Positions 11,588 to 23,009 of a DNA stretch of 64,000 nucleotides are shown in pieces. Position numbers and translations under genes: made by a program. Each line of letters opens with the position of its first letter. Positions within the stretch are counted from its first letter, which is position 1. The DNA comes from Climacium dendroides (lineage: Eukaryota; Streptophyta; Bryopsida; Hypnales; Climaciaceae). The stretch lies in contig OX467089.1 of the NCBI GenBank assembly GCA_950106755.1, positions 29,493,345 to 29,557,344 on the forward strand, read 5' to 3'. The notes below the pieces were generated by a model. It made no database searches. It was not told the origin of the DNA and saw only the letters and a list, made by a program, of their open reading frames with translations.

Positions 11588-14500
11588 TGTCGCAGCACAG
11601 GGTAAGTGAAATTCCCTATTATGCTCACAAAAACCTCTTTAAAGCATAACAAAGTGATTCTAAAGATCGCACCCAAGAGACTGTGAAGTGTTTCGTGTTA
11701 CTAGGTGGTTTGAGGAAAATTCTCAATTCAAATACTCTTCTTTCTCACTCTTTACCCTTTTCCCCAAATACCGAACAATTCCTTTCTATTACTGTAGGCT
11801 GATCCGGTCTATACTAATACCCGATCCGAATTAAAATCTATTCACACAACCAACAAGAACCCAACCGAAACTCACACTCCCGATCAGATCTTTATCACTT
11901 CATCCGAGAAACTTATTCTCCTCAGTTTCTATTCCGATTTCGCTTAACCTCTGTTGGCACTTCAGAGGAGGCTGACACTTGTTTTCAAAGAGGTATGAGC
12001 TCCTCTCCTTCTGGTCTTTATAATGACGGAAGATTCACTCAACTAATCTATCTTTCTATTCTAATAGGATCCGGTTTGATCTTTCACAACAAACTAGGAA
12101 TGTTCCTAGTCTGTAGGTCACACAAAAATCCCCCATACGATCCTCATCCACTACAACGACCTTATTGTCTCTTCAGATTCGTGCAAAACTAAAGTGGCTA
12201 CAAGTGTGTCCGCCCGTACCAGTACAATCTATAGCTCTTCCGTTTACTTCTTCAGATGGCGAGACCTCTCAAGTGTTCGGAGGCTAATCCAGACATCCCA
12301 TCTGGTAGCTCTAGCATAGTTTGAGAATCCTCTCTCTTACTACCTAGCCTAGCACTAGCTATCTCACCCGGAATAATGAACTCTAAACCTATTGAGGTGT
12401 CTTGACTCACTCTCAACACTTACAACTTGTCCACATACACATGCAGTCACAAGAAGACACTAAGGGGAGAAGCTCCTCTCACAATTTGCTCATCTATACT
12501 CAATCTCTCCCTCCCTCATCCGGCCAGTCCTTGGGAAGACAAGGAAAATAATAGAAAATACAAAGGAGACAGTATATACAAAAAGAAGAACTCCTCATCT
12601 CAGTCTTGAGACTCAAATTATATACAGAATTTACACAAAAGTGTTCCCGAAAATCCGGCATTGATCCGGCCGAGATTTTCGGATCTGAACTTTTCCTATC
12701 TTTCCGGGATAAGGTCCGGTCTAACAAAATTTCCTATCTCTAAACTCCTAACTATCTACTCATCCTAAGGGGGTCCACCACTATCTGGAGTAGCTATAGG
12801 GGAGAGTTCACTCAAGTTTTTATTCTTATCCCCTCCTTCCGGAACTCGTTTCGGTTCTACAAGGGAAGTCACCCCTGTCATCGTCCGCGGAGCTACTAAA
12901 GTGGAAGTTCTTCCTCCCTCCTTCTCCTTGGAGATTGGAGTCTCAAACTTCCCATCCAGAATTTTCACCTCATCGAATTCATCCGGGATCGAAATCCCGA
13001 ATAGAGAGACCAATCCACTCTGGAACTTCCGAATGTTGTCCTCCAACCCTTTAGCGTCCTTCCGGAATTCCTTCATGGTCTCCTCCACCTCTCTGGCAAA
13101 GTCAGCTAAGATGCGAGCGATGCGGGTACCAGAAGGTTTCTGATCCTTGTGCATTCCCTCATCAAAAAACTTGGCCTTTGCCATCACGTCACTAGATGCC
13201 CCTACCATTGCTGTCATCCAGTCAATCGCCGCTCTGGTCTCCTCTTGCAGAGACATTGCAGCCTTTACTTGATCACGACTAGCATCCAAGTCCTTCCGGA
13301 AGTTTTGGATCTCCCCTCGCAATCGGATCACCCATTCATTCGTCTCCCGCTGGTTGATGTTCTGCTTCAGCAACCTTTCTTCTAATTCCCAAACATCGTC
13401 AGGGTTGTTGATGCAGTTCGCCACGGCTTCCGATAACGCACTAGTTGGAGTACTTCCCACCAAGTCCGCCACTTCACAAAGCGTAGTGGTCTTGATCTTC
13501 CAATCCACTCTCACTGCACTGAGAATCCAGATTAGGTCGTTATACGGACCCGTCAAGTCCGTCATCTGAGACATTGGAGTGGGTCTCTGCTTGACCACCT
13601 CCACTAGCTCCTACTTCTTCGGGACGACTGACTCCACCCTGTCCACTAGTTCCGATCCTTTGTCCCTACAAGGTACTAAAGAAGAGCCCCTTAAACTGGG
13701 CGTCCGCTTGGTCCTCCTTCGGTCGAGAGAGGCTTCCTCTTCCTCCTCTTCTTCTTCCTCTTCCCAAGTCCTCTTTTTAGGGTTTTCACCCTCCGGTTCT
13801 AAGCTATCCGGTTTCGTCTCGAATTCTTCATCCGATCCACCGCATGTCCGGAGAGCCATTTGAGCTCTCCATTCCTTGTTCTCTTATGAAGTCAAGAGAC
13901 TCTAGTCCTTGTACAGATAGAAAAGGTAGGGGTATACCGGAGTAGCCCTACTCTTTCCCACATTTGAGACCAGAACATTCACTAGCGTGTGAATGTAGCC
14001 TGCCCAATCCATCCTCTTTTCCCCGCTCAGGGTCCCAAAAATTGCATTTCCGATCGTGGAGGTCACCTAGGTGGGTTTTTCCGAATGTAGGATGGGCACT
14101 AGAAATTCGAGCAGCCGCCAGTGTCGCGCGTTGACACAGTCTTCAATGGCGAATCCGTCCTTGGGGTTGGCCGCTCCCTTGAACTTCCTGCGCACAAAGT
14201 CTCCCTTCCGACTGGCCTCTGCTATACTGCCTTCCTCAAAGTCATAAACTCTCCTCCAAATCTCCCGCATCCACATGGGCGGAGCCGGTCGAAGAGAGTT
14301 ATCAAACTAGTTAGAGATTCCTTCTATGAGCTCCCTAACTATGGCTTCACTCCGGAAGCCCCAGGGTTTTCCAAAGAAACTTGCGCATCCCATGGCGGAG
14401 AGATCTTCCATTAACTCCGCTCTCTCCCGCTCGTTATTGGGCTCTAAAGGTGCCACCTTTCTCACCTTGATTTCTATTTTGTGTGCACTCGTCTGGCCCT

Positions 14501-15172
14501 AATTTCTACCGCGCTTTAATTGCGGCATCCGTCTCCTCTCCAAATCACTACCTCACTTCTTTCCTGGCCGCACGTCCCGTTTCCTCACAACTCGCTTCCT
14601 CGGTCTCAACCAAGTTATCTCATGTGCCAATCTTCACGCAGATTCTCACAACGCTCACTCGTCCTCAATCGGCAGCTGTCAAAGATACGCAATCAACTCT
14701 TCTCCTCACTTAGCACAAAGGAACCTCAATCACACGCGTAGAAGAAACAGATTTACAGAAGCTTACACACTCACAAATACCTTCACTCTTACAAAATCCA
14801 GAAACTCACAACACACTCACGCACTCTCACAAACAGAAATCACTGAGAGTGTGGTAGGTACGCGAGCGCTCCCAGGTGCAAATGACAGCCCAAACCCTAA
14901 AGCAGTCTCTTTTGTACCTTGGAAACCTAATCATTACATTTTTCCGATTTTCCAAGCACAGATTCCGGATCCGTTCCTCCGGTCATGGGTCTAGACAGGA
15001 TTCGTTTCCGATATCCATTTCGCTCCATATTCCGGTTCATTCAGAACTTACTTCTATAGTCTTTCTAACTTTTAGTTTTTCCTTTCTTTTTGTACCAATC
15101 CGAATATACTTTTTCAGATTGCGTGTTTCAAAACACGATAGAGAAAAAAAATCAAAAAGTTAGGTTGCGACA
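11588..15172 (-). mobile_element. Complete TGC element A (3585 bp)
   Basis: The outer ends are TGTCGCAG (11588) and TTGCGACA (15172), a TGTCGCA/TGCGACA inverted repeat. The flanks are CCTAT (11583-11587) and CCTAT (15173-15177), a perfect 5-bp target duplication. The interrupted sequence on the two sides rejoins as one reading frame of element B. The gene is on the minus strand; about 640 bp of 5' sequence and 1.2 kb of 3' sequence surround it. The first and last few hundred bases are not direct repeats of each other, so it is not an ordinary LTR element. No transposase, integrase or reverse transcriptase is visible. TG...CA ends with a 5-bp duplication are typical of DDE integrase products, so mobilisation in trans is possible (inference). 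Confidence 0.8.
12765..14528 (-). pseudogene. TGC-element protein, full length with stops (copy A)
   Basis: The 588-codon frame is continuous from the ATG at 14528 (MPQLKR start, shared with D and nearly with B) to the stop at 12765, with no frameshift but about six in-frame stops. At least four stops sit where another copy has Gln and one where B has Trp. Domains: KIEIKVRKVAPLEP near the start; RERAELMEDLSAMGC and FFGKPWGFR near residues 40-65; PPMWMREIWRRVY; KDGFAIEDCVN; EFLVPILHSEKPT; MDWAGYIHTLV; a linker with a Glu run; DLTGPYNDLIWI; a coiled coil of about 200 residues; and the tail KNKNLSELSPIATP. The middle of the N-terminal domain loosely recalls plant transposon-associated (Transposase_32 or plant-mobile-type) domains; that is inference. 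No function is known. Confidence 0.7.
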
Positions 15173-17398
15173 CCTATCATCGGCCTTGGAGCTCTGGACC
15201 TGGAAGTTCTCCCTCCGTCATTCTCTTTTGAGACCGAAGTCTCAAACTTCCCCTCTAGGATCTCAAGGTCATCCAATTCATCCAAGATCGAAATCCCGGA
15301 TAAAGAGATCGGATCACTTTGGAGCTTCCGGATGCTTTCCTCCATCCCTCTAGCATCCTTCCGGAACTCTTTCATTGTGTCCTCTATCTCCCCGGCAAAG
15401 TCAGCGAGGATGCGAGCAATCCAGGTCCCGAAAAGCTTCTGATCCTTGTGCACTCCCTCGTCAAACAACTTGGCCTTCGCCATTACATCTCTAGATGCTC
15501 CTACCATCAAAGTCATCCACTCGATTGTTGCTCTAGTCTCCTCCTGCAACAACTTTGCAATCCTCACCTGCTCGCGGCTGGTCTCCAGATCCTTCCAAAA
15601 GCCTTGAATCTCTCCTTGCAACCGGAGTACCAACTTGTCCATCTCCTGCAGGTTGATATTTTACTTTAGCACCTGGTCTTCCAATTCATGGATGACATCC
15701 GGGTTGCTGATGTAGTTTGCCACCGCTTTCGGCAGCGCACTGTTAACCTTCCCTCCCACCAAGTCCGCCACTTCATGGAGCGTGGTGGTTTTAACTTCCC
15801 AATCCGCTTTCACTATGTTGAGAATCCGGATTAGGTCATTGTATGGACCCGTAAGGTCCGTCAATTGAGCCAACGGAACCGCCTTGCACTTGACTACCTC
15901 TATTGGTTCCACCTTCCTCGAAACGGCCGATTCTACTTTAACCATCGGTTCTGATTCCTTGTCCTTACTGGGTCCGGAAGGGGAGCCCGTAAGTTAGGCG
16001 TCCGCTTATTCCTTCTTCTACTAAGAGGAGCTTCTTCTTCTTCCTTCTCATCCTCCCAAATCCTCTTCTTCGGGTTTCCACTCTTGTCCTTTGGTTTTGG
16101 GCTATCCAGTTCGGTTTCGGATCCCTCCTCGTCCGATCCTCCAAACTTCCGGAGAGCCATTTGAGCTCTCCACTCCTTGTTCTCCTCTATGGTCAGGAGA
16201 CTCTGGTTTTTGTATAGGTGGAAAAGATAGGGGCATACCAAAGTAGCCATATTCTTTTCCACGTTGGCTACTAGGGCGTTCACCAGCACGTGAACGTAGC
16301 CCGCCCAGTCCATCTTCTTTTCCCCGCTCAAGGCTCCGAAGATGGCGTTCCCGATCGTGGAAGTAATCCATGTGGGTTTTTTCGAATGCAGGATTGATAT
16401 TAAAAACTCCAGCAATCGGCGATGTTGCCCGTTGACACAATCCTCAATGGCGAATCCGTCTTTAGAGTTGGCCACGCCCTTAAACTTCCCCTTCACGAAA
16501 TCTCCCTTCCGATTGGTCTACGCCGTGCCTCCTTCTTCAAACTCGTAAACTCCTCTCCAGATTTCCCGTTTCCACATGGGCGGAGTGGGCCGAATAGAGT
16601 TGTCAAATTGGTTAGGGGTTCCTTCTATAAGCTCCCTAACTATGGCTTCATTTCGGAAGCCCCAAGGTTTTCCAAAGAAACCCGCACACCCCAAGGCGGA
16701 GAGATCCTCCATCAACTCTGCTCTCTCTCGATTGCTACTAGATTCTAAAGGCGCCACCTTTCTAACCTTAATTTCTACTACGAGCACGCTTGCATATCCT
16801 TGAGATCTAAGACGCTTTAGCTATGGCATCTGGCTCCTCACCGATTGGCTACCTTACTTCTCTTTTAGCTGCACGTCTTGTTCCTCACAATCTCTTCTCG
16901 GTCTCAACCGAGTTACCGCCTGTGCCAATCCTCTCACAAACTCTCGCAATGCTCATCTGATCTCAATCGCCCACACTCACATTCACAAAACCCACTCTTC
17001 CCTCACTTCTACCTCCAATCAGAGCAAAGGAAACAAACACACTCACACACTCGTACAGAAGTGGTTTAAACAATTGAAAGCGTGGAAAGGCCAGAGCTTT
17101 CAGAAGCAAATGGGAGGTTAAAACCCTAAAGGAGACTTTTTGTACACTAGAAACCTAATCATTATTTTTTTCTGTTTTTCCAAGCGCAGATCCCGAATTC
17201 GTTCCTCTGGCTTGGGTCTAGACCAGATTCATTTTCGATATCCGTTCTATCTTTTTTCCAGTTGATGATTGCTTGTTTCCCTAATTATTCTAACTTTTAA
17301 TTTTTTTCTCCTTCCGGTACCAATCCGGGTATCCTTTTTCCAATTTCCATGTTTCAAAACATGATAAAGAAAAAAAATCAAAAAGTCGGGTTGCAACA
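15173..17398 (-). mobile_element. TGC element B, segment 3 (5' half)
   Basis: It holds the coding region and the 5' end of B. The right terminus GGGTTGCAACA (17398) matches A's and D's GGTTGCGACA with CpG decay. The adjacent ~45 bp (AAACACGATAGAG-like, then a run of A, then TCAAAAAGT) are nearly identical among A, B and D. The next bases AGCAC (17399-17403) are the expected target duplication in element C. Element A splits B at the C-terminal part of its gene. Confidence 0.7.
15178..16829 (-). pseudogene. TGC-element protein, N-terminal and central part (copy B)
   Basis: The frame starts at the ATG at 16829 (MP, then a stop where A and D have Gln, then LKRLRSQG). It runs through VEIKVRKVAPLES, RERAELMEDLSALGC, FFGKPWGFRNEAIVREL, PPMWKREIWRGVY, KDGFAIEDCVNGQHRRLLEF, HSKKPTWITSTIGNAIFGAL, MDWAGYVHVLV and PYLFHLYKNQSLL. 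This is the best-preserved N-terminal domain of the family. A frameshift near 15940-15960 separates it from the coiled-coil part (DLTGPYNDLIRILN). A TAA near 15660 stands where A and G have Gln. The reading frame is cut by the insertion of element A and ends with 11587-11474. Not functional as it stands. Confidence 0.7.
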
Positions 17399-18120
17399 AG
17401 CACTGGAATGGATTTTGCGCTGAATTCGTGCTCCGGATCCGAAGCTGGACTCAAGTTCAACTCCGTCATCTGCATCTTGTTGGAAGTGGACTTGGCAGGC
17501 GTGAGTATCTCCTTCTCCTTCTGTTCGAGTTGTATAATGCACTAATGGCCACCCTAGAGTACCTATGACAAAAAGAATTTCCGAGATGTTCAAGAAATCC
17601 ATTAGCTGATTTGGATCCGCGGTACTCAACAGGTGCTGCATTTCTCCTAGGACCCGCTCTATCCATGCTGTGAAATCTACCAAGATCATTACCACCTTAG
17701 TTCCGGTTATGTGACCCTCTTGTATTAATCTAGCATCGAACAGGGCTGCTTTTGTGATGACATTTGTTGTTATGTCTATTGATGCGGTTAGATTTTTGAT
17801 GAGGACTAGGGTCTCCTTTTCTTGCTGCTTCGTGCATTCGTGGCTGCCAACTTGCCTTTCGCCTAGTTCAGTCGAGCTTGGAGTTGATCCCGTTCTATCT
17901 CTAAATCCTGAATCCAGTCCTCCTTGCCCATCAAGTCTTCCGGTTTAGGTAGTCGCTTGACCGCTTCTAATCCTTCTATAATTTGGTCTGGTTCTACCTT
18001 CAAAACTTTTGCTGTCTCAATCACTAAATCTGTCAGGCTGTCGTAGAGCACCTTGGCTTCACATATCCATTCAAACCCGGTATTGAAAAATACCGATCCA
18101 TGTTCCTCTTCCGGATCCTT
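17399..18120 (-). mobile_element. TGC element C, internal fragment (H type)
   Basis: Truncated on both sides: by the end of element B on the left and at about 18120 by the 3' region of element I/K on the right. It carries only coding sequence. On the minus strand it reads FFNTGFEWICEAKVLYDSLTDLVIETAKVLKVEPDQ (in pieces), then RDQLQARLN, then a portion ending SAKSIPV where B inserted. These match element H2 (40.0-40.7 kb). Frameshifts lie between 17860 and 17690. Confidence 0.6.
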
Positions 18121-19284
18121 TAGCGTGACTAAGGAATCCCTCCCTATCCGCCTAGCCTCACAACGGTTTTCTCACCCGGGATCTCAGAGCTCTAGATGTG
18201 CTAAGGAACTGAAGCGCACTCCCAACTCTTTACTACCTAGTCACTCACATACACTTCGAATAAAAAAAAAATGCACCAAGGGGAGGAAAAATCACTACAA
18301 CTCTACTCCTACCCTTCCTTACTTCCGGTCACACAACACTTACGCGCACTCACTCACACGGAGAAAACATACAACAAGGAAGCAACATAGGAGAACACAA
18401 GGAAATTTGCAAATGAAAACTTTTCTCTCCCTTTCCCTTACCAAGGACTGGTTTATATATAAAATCCTAAAGTACAAAAAGGCAAAAAGTGCCACGGAAT
18501 CCTGCCGCATTTTCAGGCTAGACTTCTGATCCTACCTACTACCCTACTGGATCGAAATAGAATCCGGATCCGTTCTTACTCCCTCTAGTATGTACAAACT
18601 TTAACTAATTTACAATCCTAAACCTAAGGTGGGACTCTTCTGCTTGGCTTCCATCCCTTCAAAGATTTCAGTCAGGTTCTGACTCCGTTCTCCATCCACA
18701 AGTTTATGAATTGGCTCACCTTGACTGGAATCGGGCGTAGATTCCAAATCAATGGTGGTCGCTGGTGTGTTGGCCGGTTTGGTGGCTTGCTCAAATGCCT
18801 TGGATTTGGGAGTCCTATCCTTTTCCTCCTCAGCAACTAATTCATCCGGAAATGATTCCGGTAGGGAGATATCCTTAAGCCATGTAGCTCCTGTCAGCTT
18901 CCAACTACTCTCGTCAATCCGGTCCGCCGATGTCCTTGCCTCCATCATCACTGTCTCGATCCAATTGGCGTAATCTGTAAGAATTCTCACTATCCTAGAA
19001 CCGGATAGTTTCTTCTCCTTCTGAACTTCCTCATCAAATAGTTTAGCCTTGGCAGCGGTCATCCCAGATACTCCTAGGGTGTCCTTCACCCGCTCAGCTA
19101 CCTTCCGAGTTTCCTCCGTCATCTCCCAAGTGGCGGCCGTATCCTCCTTCAAGGCGAAGTTTTCCGCCTTTAAAGTATCCACTTCCTTTTGTAGACGGAT
19201 TAACTCTTCCTCCTGCCTCCGGAACTCGACCGGATTGGTGATGTAGTCTACTACTTTCTCTGGCAACTTGCTATCCAGTGGCGT
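18121..19284 (-). mobile_element. TGC element I/K, left part
   Basis: 3' half of a minus-oriented TGC element similar to F. The 3' untranslated region (18121-18600) shares the AAGGAATCCCTCCCTATCCG stretch with F, and its outermost ~0.7 kb is missing where it meets element C. The right boundary is the insertion of element J at 19285. The rest of the element is at 23010-24317. Confidence 0.6.
18610..19284 (-). pseudogene. TGC-element protein, C-terminal part (copy I)
   Basis: About 225 codons are open without a stop. They include LPEKVVDYITNPVEF (equivalent to LPEAMANCINNPDEV in G), a coiled coil, AAKAKLFDEEVQKEKKLSG, SRIVRILTDYANWIE, and the C-terminal QNLTEIFEGMEAKQKSP motif. The frame is lost exactly at 19285 where element J begins. 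Its N-terminal continuation is 23010-23804. It is similar enough to A, B, D and G to align throughout, but belongs to a separate subtype with F. Confidence 0.65.
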
Positions 19285-19745
19285 TGTGGGAATGTGATCT
19301 TACATGCTAGACCCAGAACACTAGCATTTGATGAGAAATTTCAAAAATTGTTCCCTTAAAAAGGAAAGTTTTTGAGTTTTCATAGGAAATTAGAAAAATT
19401 CAGGAATACCGGATCTCCGGATCCGGAAAAATTTCATTAGGTATAAAAAACCTAATTCTGGAACCCTAGAAAGTTCCGGAAATCGGATGACGGCGCCGGC
19501 CCTAAAAGCCGAAAACCGGATCCGTACTAGGGTTAGGTTTTTGCCACCAAAACCTATCCCCTACTTTCATCCGACTGTCCGTCCATCTGGCCAGTATAAG
19601 AAGAGAACTGTAGCCGGCGGAAGGCACGATTGCCTTCTTATTTGCTTGCATCTGCGTTTTCCGCCTTTCTAGCTCTTAGAGATTTCCAATAGACTGAAGG
19701 GCTATGTGAGTTGCGATCGTGCAGGGGGTTCCGGAGTGAATCTTT

Positions 19746-21847
19746 GTGAGCAAGAGGGGTAGGGAGATTGTGCGAGGTTTTCTTGTGAGCGTGATGTCTT
19801 TTAGGGCGAGCCGGCACAAGTTGAAAGAGCTACCAGAAGACTCGAACAAAGAGATGCCACCGCCACCGCCCCGGCCGAGGACAATTCCGGTCATGAAGGT
19901 GGTGCCGGAAATTCCAACTGATGAGGATCGGCTTGAGCGCTTGCGGCGGAACCTCACCAACATGGGGTGTGAGGATTTGATGGATGTTCCCTGGGGCATC
20001 CGAGAGGAGAGTTTAGTGTCGGACTTGCTTCATCCGGAAAGCGGTATCTTGGATACTACCCTCCGTGCGAATCCAGAACTGTGGACGATGAACGTGTGGA
20101 GGGACGTCTACAAGTTCTGGATGGCGTTGGACAAGGTCATGGAGAAGAACCAGGAATGTATGGAGGGTGAGTTCCGGGCGCCGGCCAATCCAAAGGATGG
20201 TCACCAGATTTCCAACCTAGTGAATCCGGAGTATTGGAATGTGGTAGCGTTTCTCAACCCTATCCTTCACTCGACCAAGCCAAGGCGAGTGGTAGCCAAA
20301 GTGGCTTCCGCCATCCTAGGGAGTCTTCAAGGTAAACTGATGATGGATTGGGCTTCCGGCATCCACGAATTGATAGGAGACCTTTTGCATTTTCTCCGAC
20401 AGGGGAAGAAGAGTAGGAGCCCTCTTCCAGCTTACGTCTCCCACCTGTATTTCCACCACTCCCTACTCAAGGCAAATGAGGAGATTGCCTATCAGGAGCT
20501 AGTTCAGCTCCAAAAGTACGGAGGAGAAGAACCTTCTCCCTAGGAACTCAAGAAGGACCGGATGATGAGGAGACGGATGACAAGGAGCCGCCCACTCCTC
20601 TAGCGAAGAAGGCCCGATGGTAGAAGACTCCACCGGCAAGGCCAATAGAGGACCCTCCCGCGCCAGAGCCACTGGAGGAGGAAGTTCCGGACCGGAAGAA
20701 AGAAACCGGACCTATTCCGCAAGAAGCTCGACTTCCTCCACAAGAGGTTGGATTAGTACAGTCGTAAGTTGGTCCCACTCAGACCAAGGCCGGACCCTCC
20801 CGAACCAAACTTACAAAGGCAAAGGAGGGAGATAGAACCAAACTCCAATTAGAGGAATCGCCGATGGAAGATATTGCGGAAATGGCCCAACACATTGTAT
20901 GGCGGGCGGACGATCTCATGAAGGTTCTCTACAACTATGAGGAGACCCTCAAGCGGGTGTGCCGGAAGATGGCACTGACTGACCGGAATGCCATCTTCCG
21001 GAGGACGGACGCGTTGGTAGCGGCAGAGAAACAAAACACCCTCTTGATAAAGGAGCAAAAGCGGTTGGTGACGGAGTTGGGTGCTTTACGAGTGGAGAAA
21101 CGGACCTTGCTGGATCGAGTCTAGGAGTCGGAATACAAGTGCGTTAGATTGGAGAGTGATCTACGCACAGCCCAAGAGACAACCAGAGTCATAGGAGAGG
21201 ATCACCGCCGGCAGATAGAGGCATTGTTCTAAGGTGTGATCCGGCTCCGGAGTTCCTTGGAAGTGCCGGCGGACTGCATCAACAAAGCCCGGTTGTTCGA
21301 GACTAACTTCGACGTAGCCGCCAACTCGAGCCGGGTGCCCATTATCAAGTGTTTACTGGAGCAGGCGAGACGGATGGACGCCTCTCGAGCCGAGATGCGG
21401 GATATGATGGAGTATCTGGCCCTCGTAGAGTCAAATCCGGTAACTCCTCCTTCGTCTTCCACGCAGACCTTGACGGTTCCGAAAGGTAATGATCCAAAAC
21501 CTATTGTTACAAAAGTATCATTGGTGGTACCTTCTGGTCCGGAACTTTCACCACCACCGGGGAGACCAGAAGAAGTGGATTGGGGTGCCGTGATACCCCA
21601 AGGTGGTGAAGACCTCCTTCCAGTGACCCCGATCATTGACCTTACGGGTACTCCTCCGGAGACTCAAGGGGGCCGGTCGATACAGTCTTCTCCCCGTCAC
21701 AAACAGACCCAGAAGGAAAATCGAGGAAGTCCGGAAGTTCCGGTAGTCGGAACCCGGAGTATAGACAGGGACACCAATATTGTGGGAGTCTCAAGATGGG
21801 GAGAAAGGGGTCCGGATTTGTTTTCTCTAGGGAGTAGCCGGAAGTAG
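19746..21847 (+). pseudogene. TGC-element protein (copy J), frameshifted
   Basis: The first 265 codons are open from an ATG at 19746; a second ATG at 19794 is also possible. They have a proline run, DEDRLERLRRNLTNMGC, MDVPWGIREESLV, NPELWTMNVWRDVYKFW, NPKDGHQISNLVNPEYWNVV, FLNPILHSTKP, LMMDWASGIHELI and PAYVSHLYFHHSLL: the same N-terminal domain as B, strongly diverged. After 20543 the frame shifts and continues with an acidic Pro-rich linker, a coiled coil (MEDIAEMAQHIVWRADD, then VTELGALRVEKRTLL) and a long disordered C-terminus ending near 21847. At least four in-frame stops interrupt this second part. VYKFW here shows that the VY-stop-FW of copy H2 is a lost codon. Confidence 0.65.
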
Positions 21848-22677
21848 ATAAATCTCAACTCGTTGAAGGACCTTACTCCTCCCACGGATAAGGATCCAGA
21901 GGAATAGTAGGCAGTATTGTATATACTTGTGACAGTACCGGAGTCCGGCCGTCAAAACCGGAAAAATAGGATCTAGGAGATTACTGGAAATCTAGCGGAC
22001 TAGTAGGAATATTTTGAGGGATTTCTAAGATGATATTAGTTTTAGTATAAGTTAGGTTTTGATGGACCTTTGAGGTCACATCTGTCCCATTATTTTTAGC
22101 TTGTATCTTTTTTTAGCCTAATTCATGTGTTTGGAGGTTTCCATTCTCTTACTTTTGTAGTCGGTACATGCTTGTGGGGGGTGGGGGTCCATTCGTGCTT
22201 TTTCGGATGCTGAGAACTTACCTTGAATAGCAAGATTCGACTTAGTAAGTGGTTTCCGAACGTCACTGATTTGATGGGGAGATCACCCGGATTGTTCCGA
22301 CAGTAGTGTTAGTGTACTACTACCTGGATGCCGGTATAGCCTGAGGGTAGGATACGGCCTTAGGTGTAAGGATATCTGAGAGGCTGCTACCAACTTCCGT
22401 GTACGGGAGTTTGCAAGACGTGCCCAAATTCTGGATGCCGGAATTCCCCATAGACGGAGTCAAAGCCCCGACGCAACGCCCAAGAGAGTGCGAGGATATC
22501 CACCTGGTCGACGGGAGGCTCAGTGTCAGGGTAGTGCTAGAATGTCGTTGTAGTCCTTGACTGTCCCTGCGTGACCTGGTCCGGTAAGCATTCCGGATCT
22601 GTGAGGTGACGGAACAGTAGGATACTTCCGGTCCCTGAAGAGTTAATTTAGCATTAGTATTAGAGGTTGAGAGGGGG

Positions 22678-22692
22678 AGAGAGAGAGAGAGA
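22678..22692. repeat. (GA)n microsatellite
   Basis: About seven GA units in the 3' region of element J, preceded by GAGAGGGGGA. Minor feature. Confidence 0.7.
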
Positions 22693-23009
22693 GTGCGTGT
22701 TTCCGGACACGATAAACATCCGGACAGTGGATCTGGCCACTTGTCACCTAAACCCAGGGATCCCGGAAGAGGCAACTGAACAGTTTCCGGAATTATCCGG
22801 AATCCATCCGGCACTAGTGGCCGGACCGGACCTGTAGTCCGGATTAGTAAGTAGGAGAGAAAGTGAAATAATGCTTAGGTCGAAGTTAGCCTATGAATTT
22901 GTAAACCTCAAGTCCTCGTGGGAATGATTCCGAAGCGGTTTACTCTAAGTGGGCAATTGGTGAGAATTAAAGGCTAACTAGAGGAATACTCGTCTGACTA
23001 ATCACTATA

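Larger units (their letters stand above)
19285..23009 (+). mobile_element. TGC element J, about 3.7 kb, inside I/K
   Basis: It starts TGTGGGAAT, like H1 and H2. The sequence left of it (19284 and below) and right of it (23010 and above) are two parts of one gene in the opposite orientation, which defines the insertion. The flanking 5-mers GGCGT and GGTGC are an imperfect duplication that two transitions would explain. The exact right end (…CACTATA) is therefore tentative. A plus-strand gene occupies 19746-21847. The 3' region contains a (GA)n run at 22678-22692. Length and layout match A and H2. Confidence 0.6.

Noticed and set aside
11588..15172. Element A as an ordinary LTR retrotransposon
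   Set aside because: The two ends share only about 7 bp inverted; no direct repeat of LTR length was found and no polymerase domain is present.
22320..22814. A 164-codon open frame on the minus strand
   Set aside because: It lies antisense in the 3' untranslated region of element J, with no counterpart in other copies.
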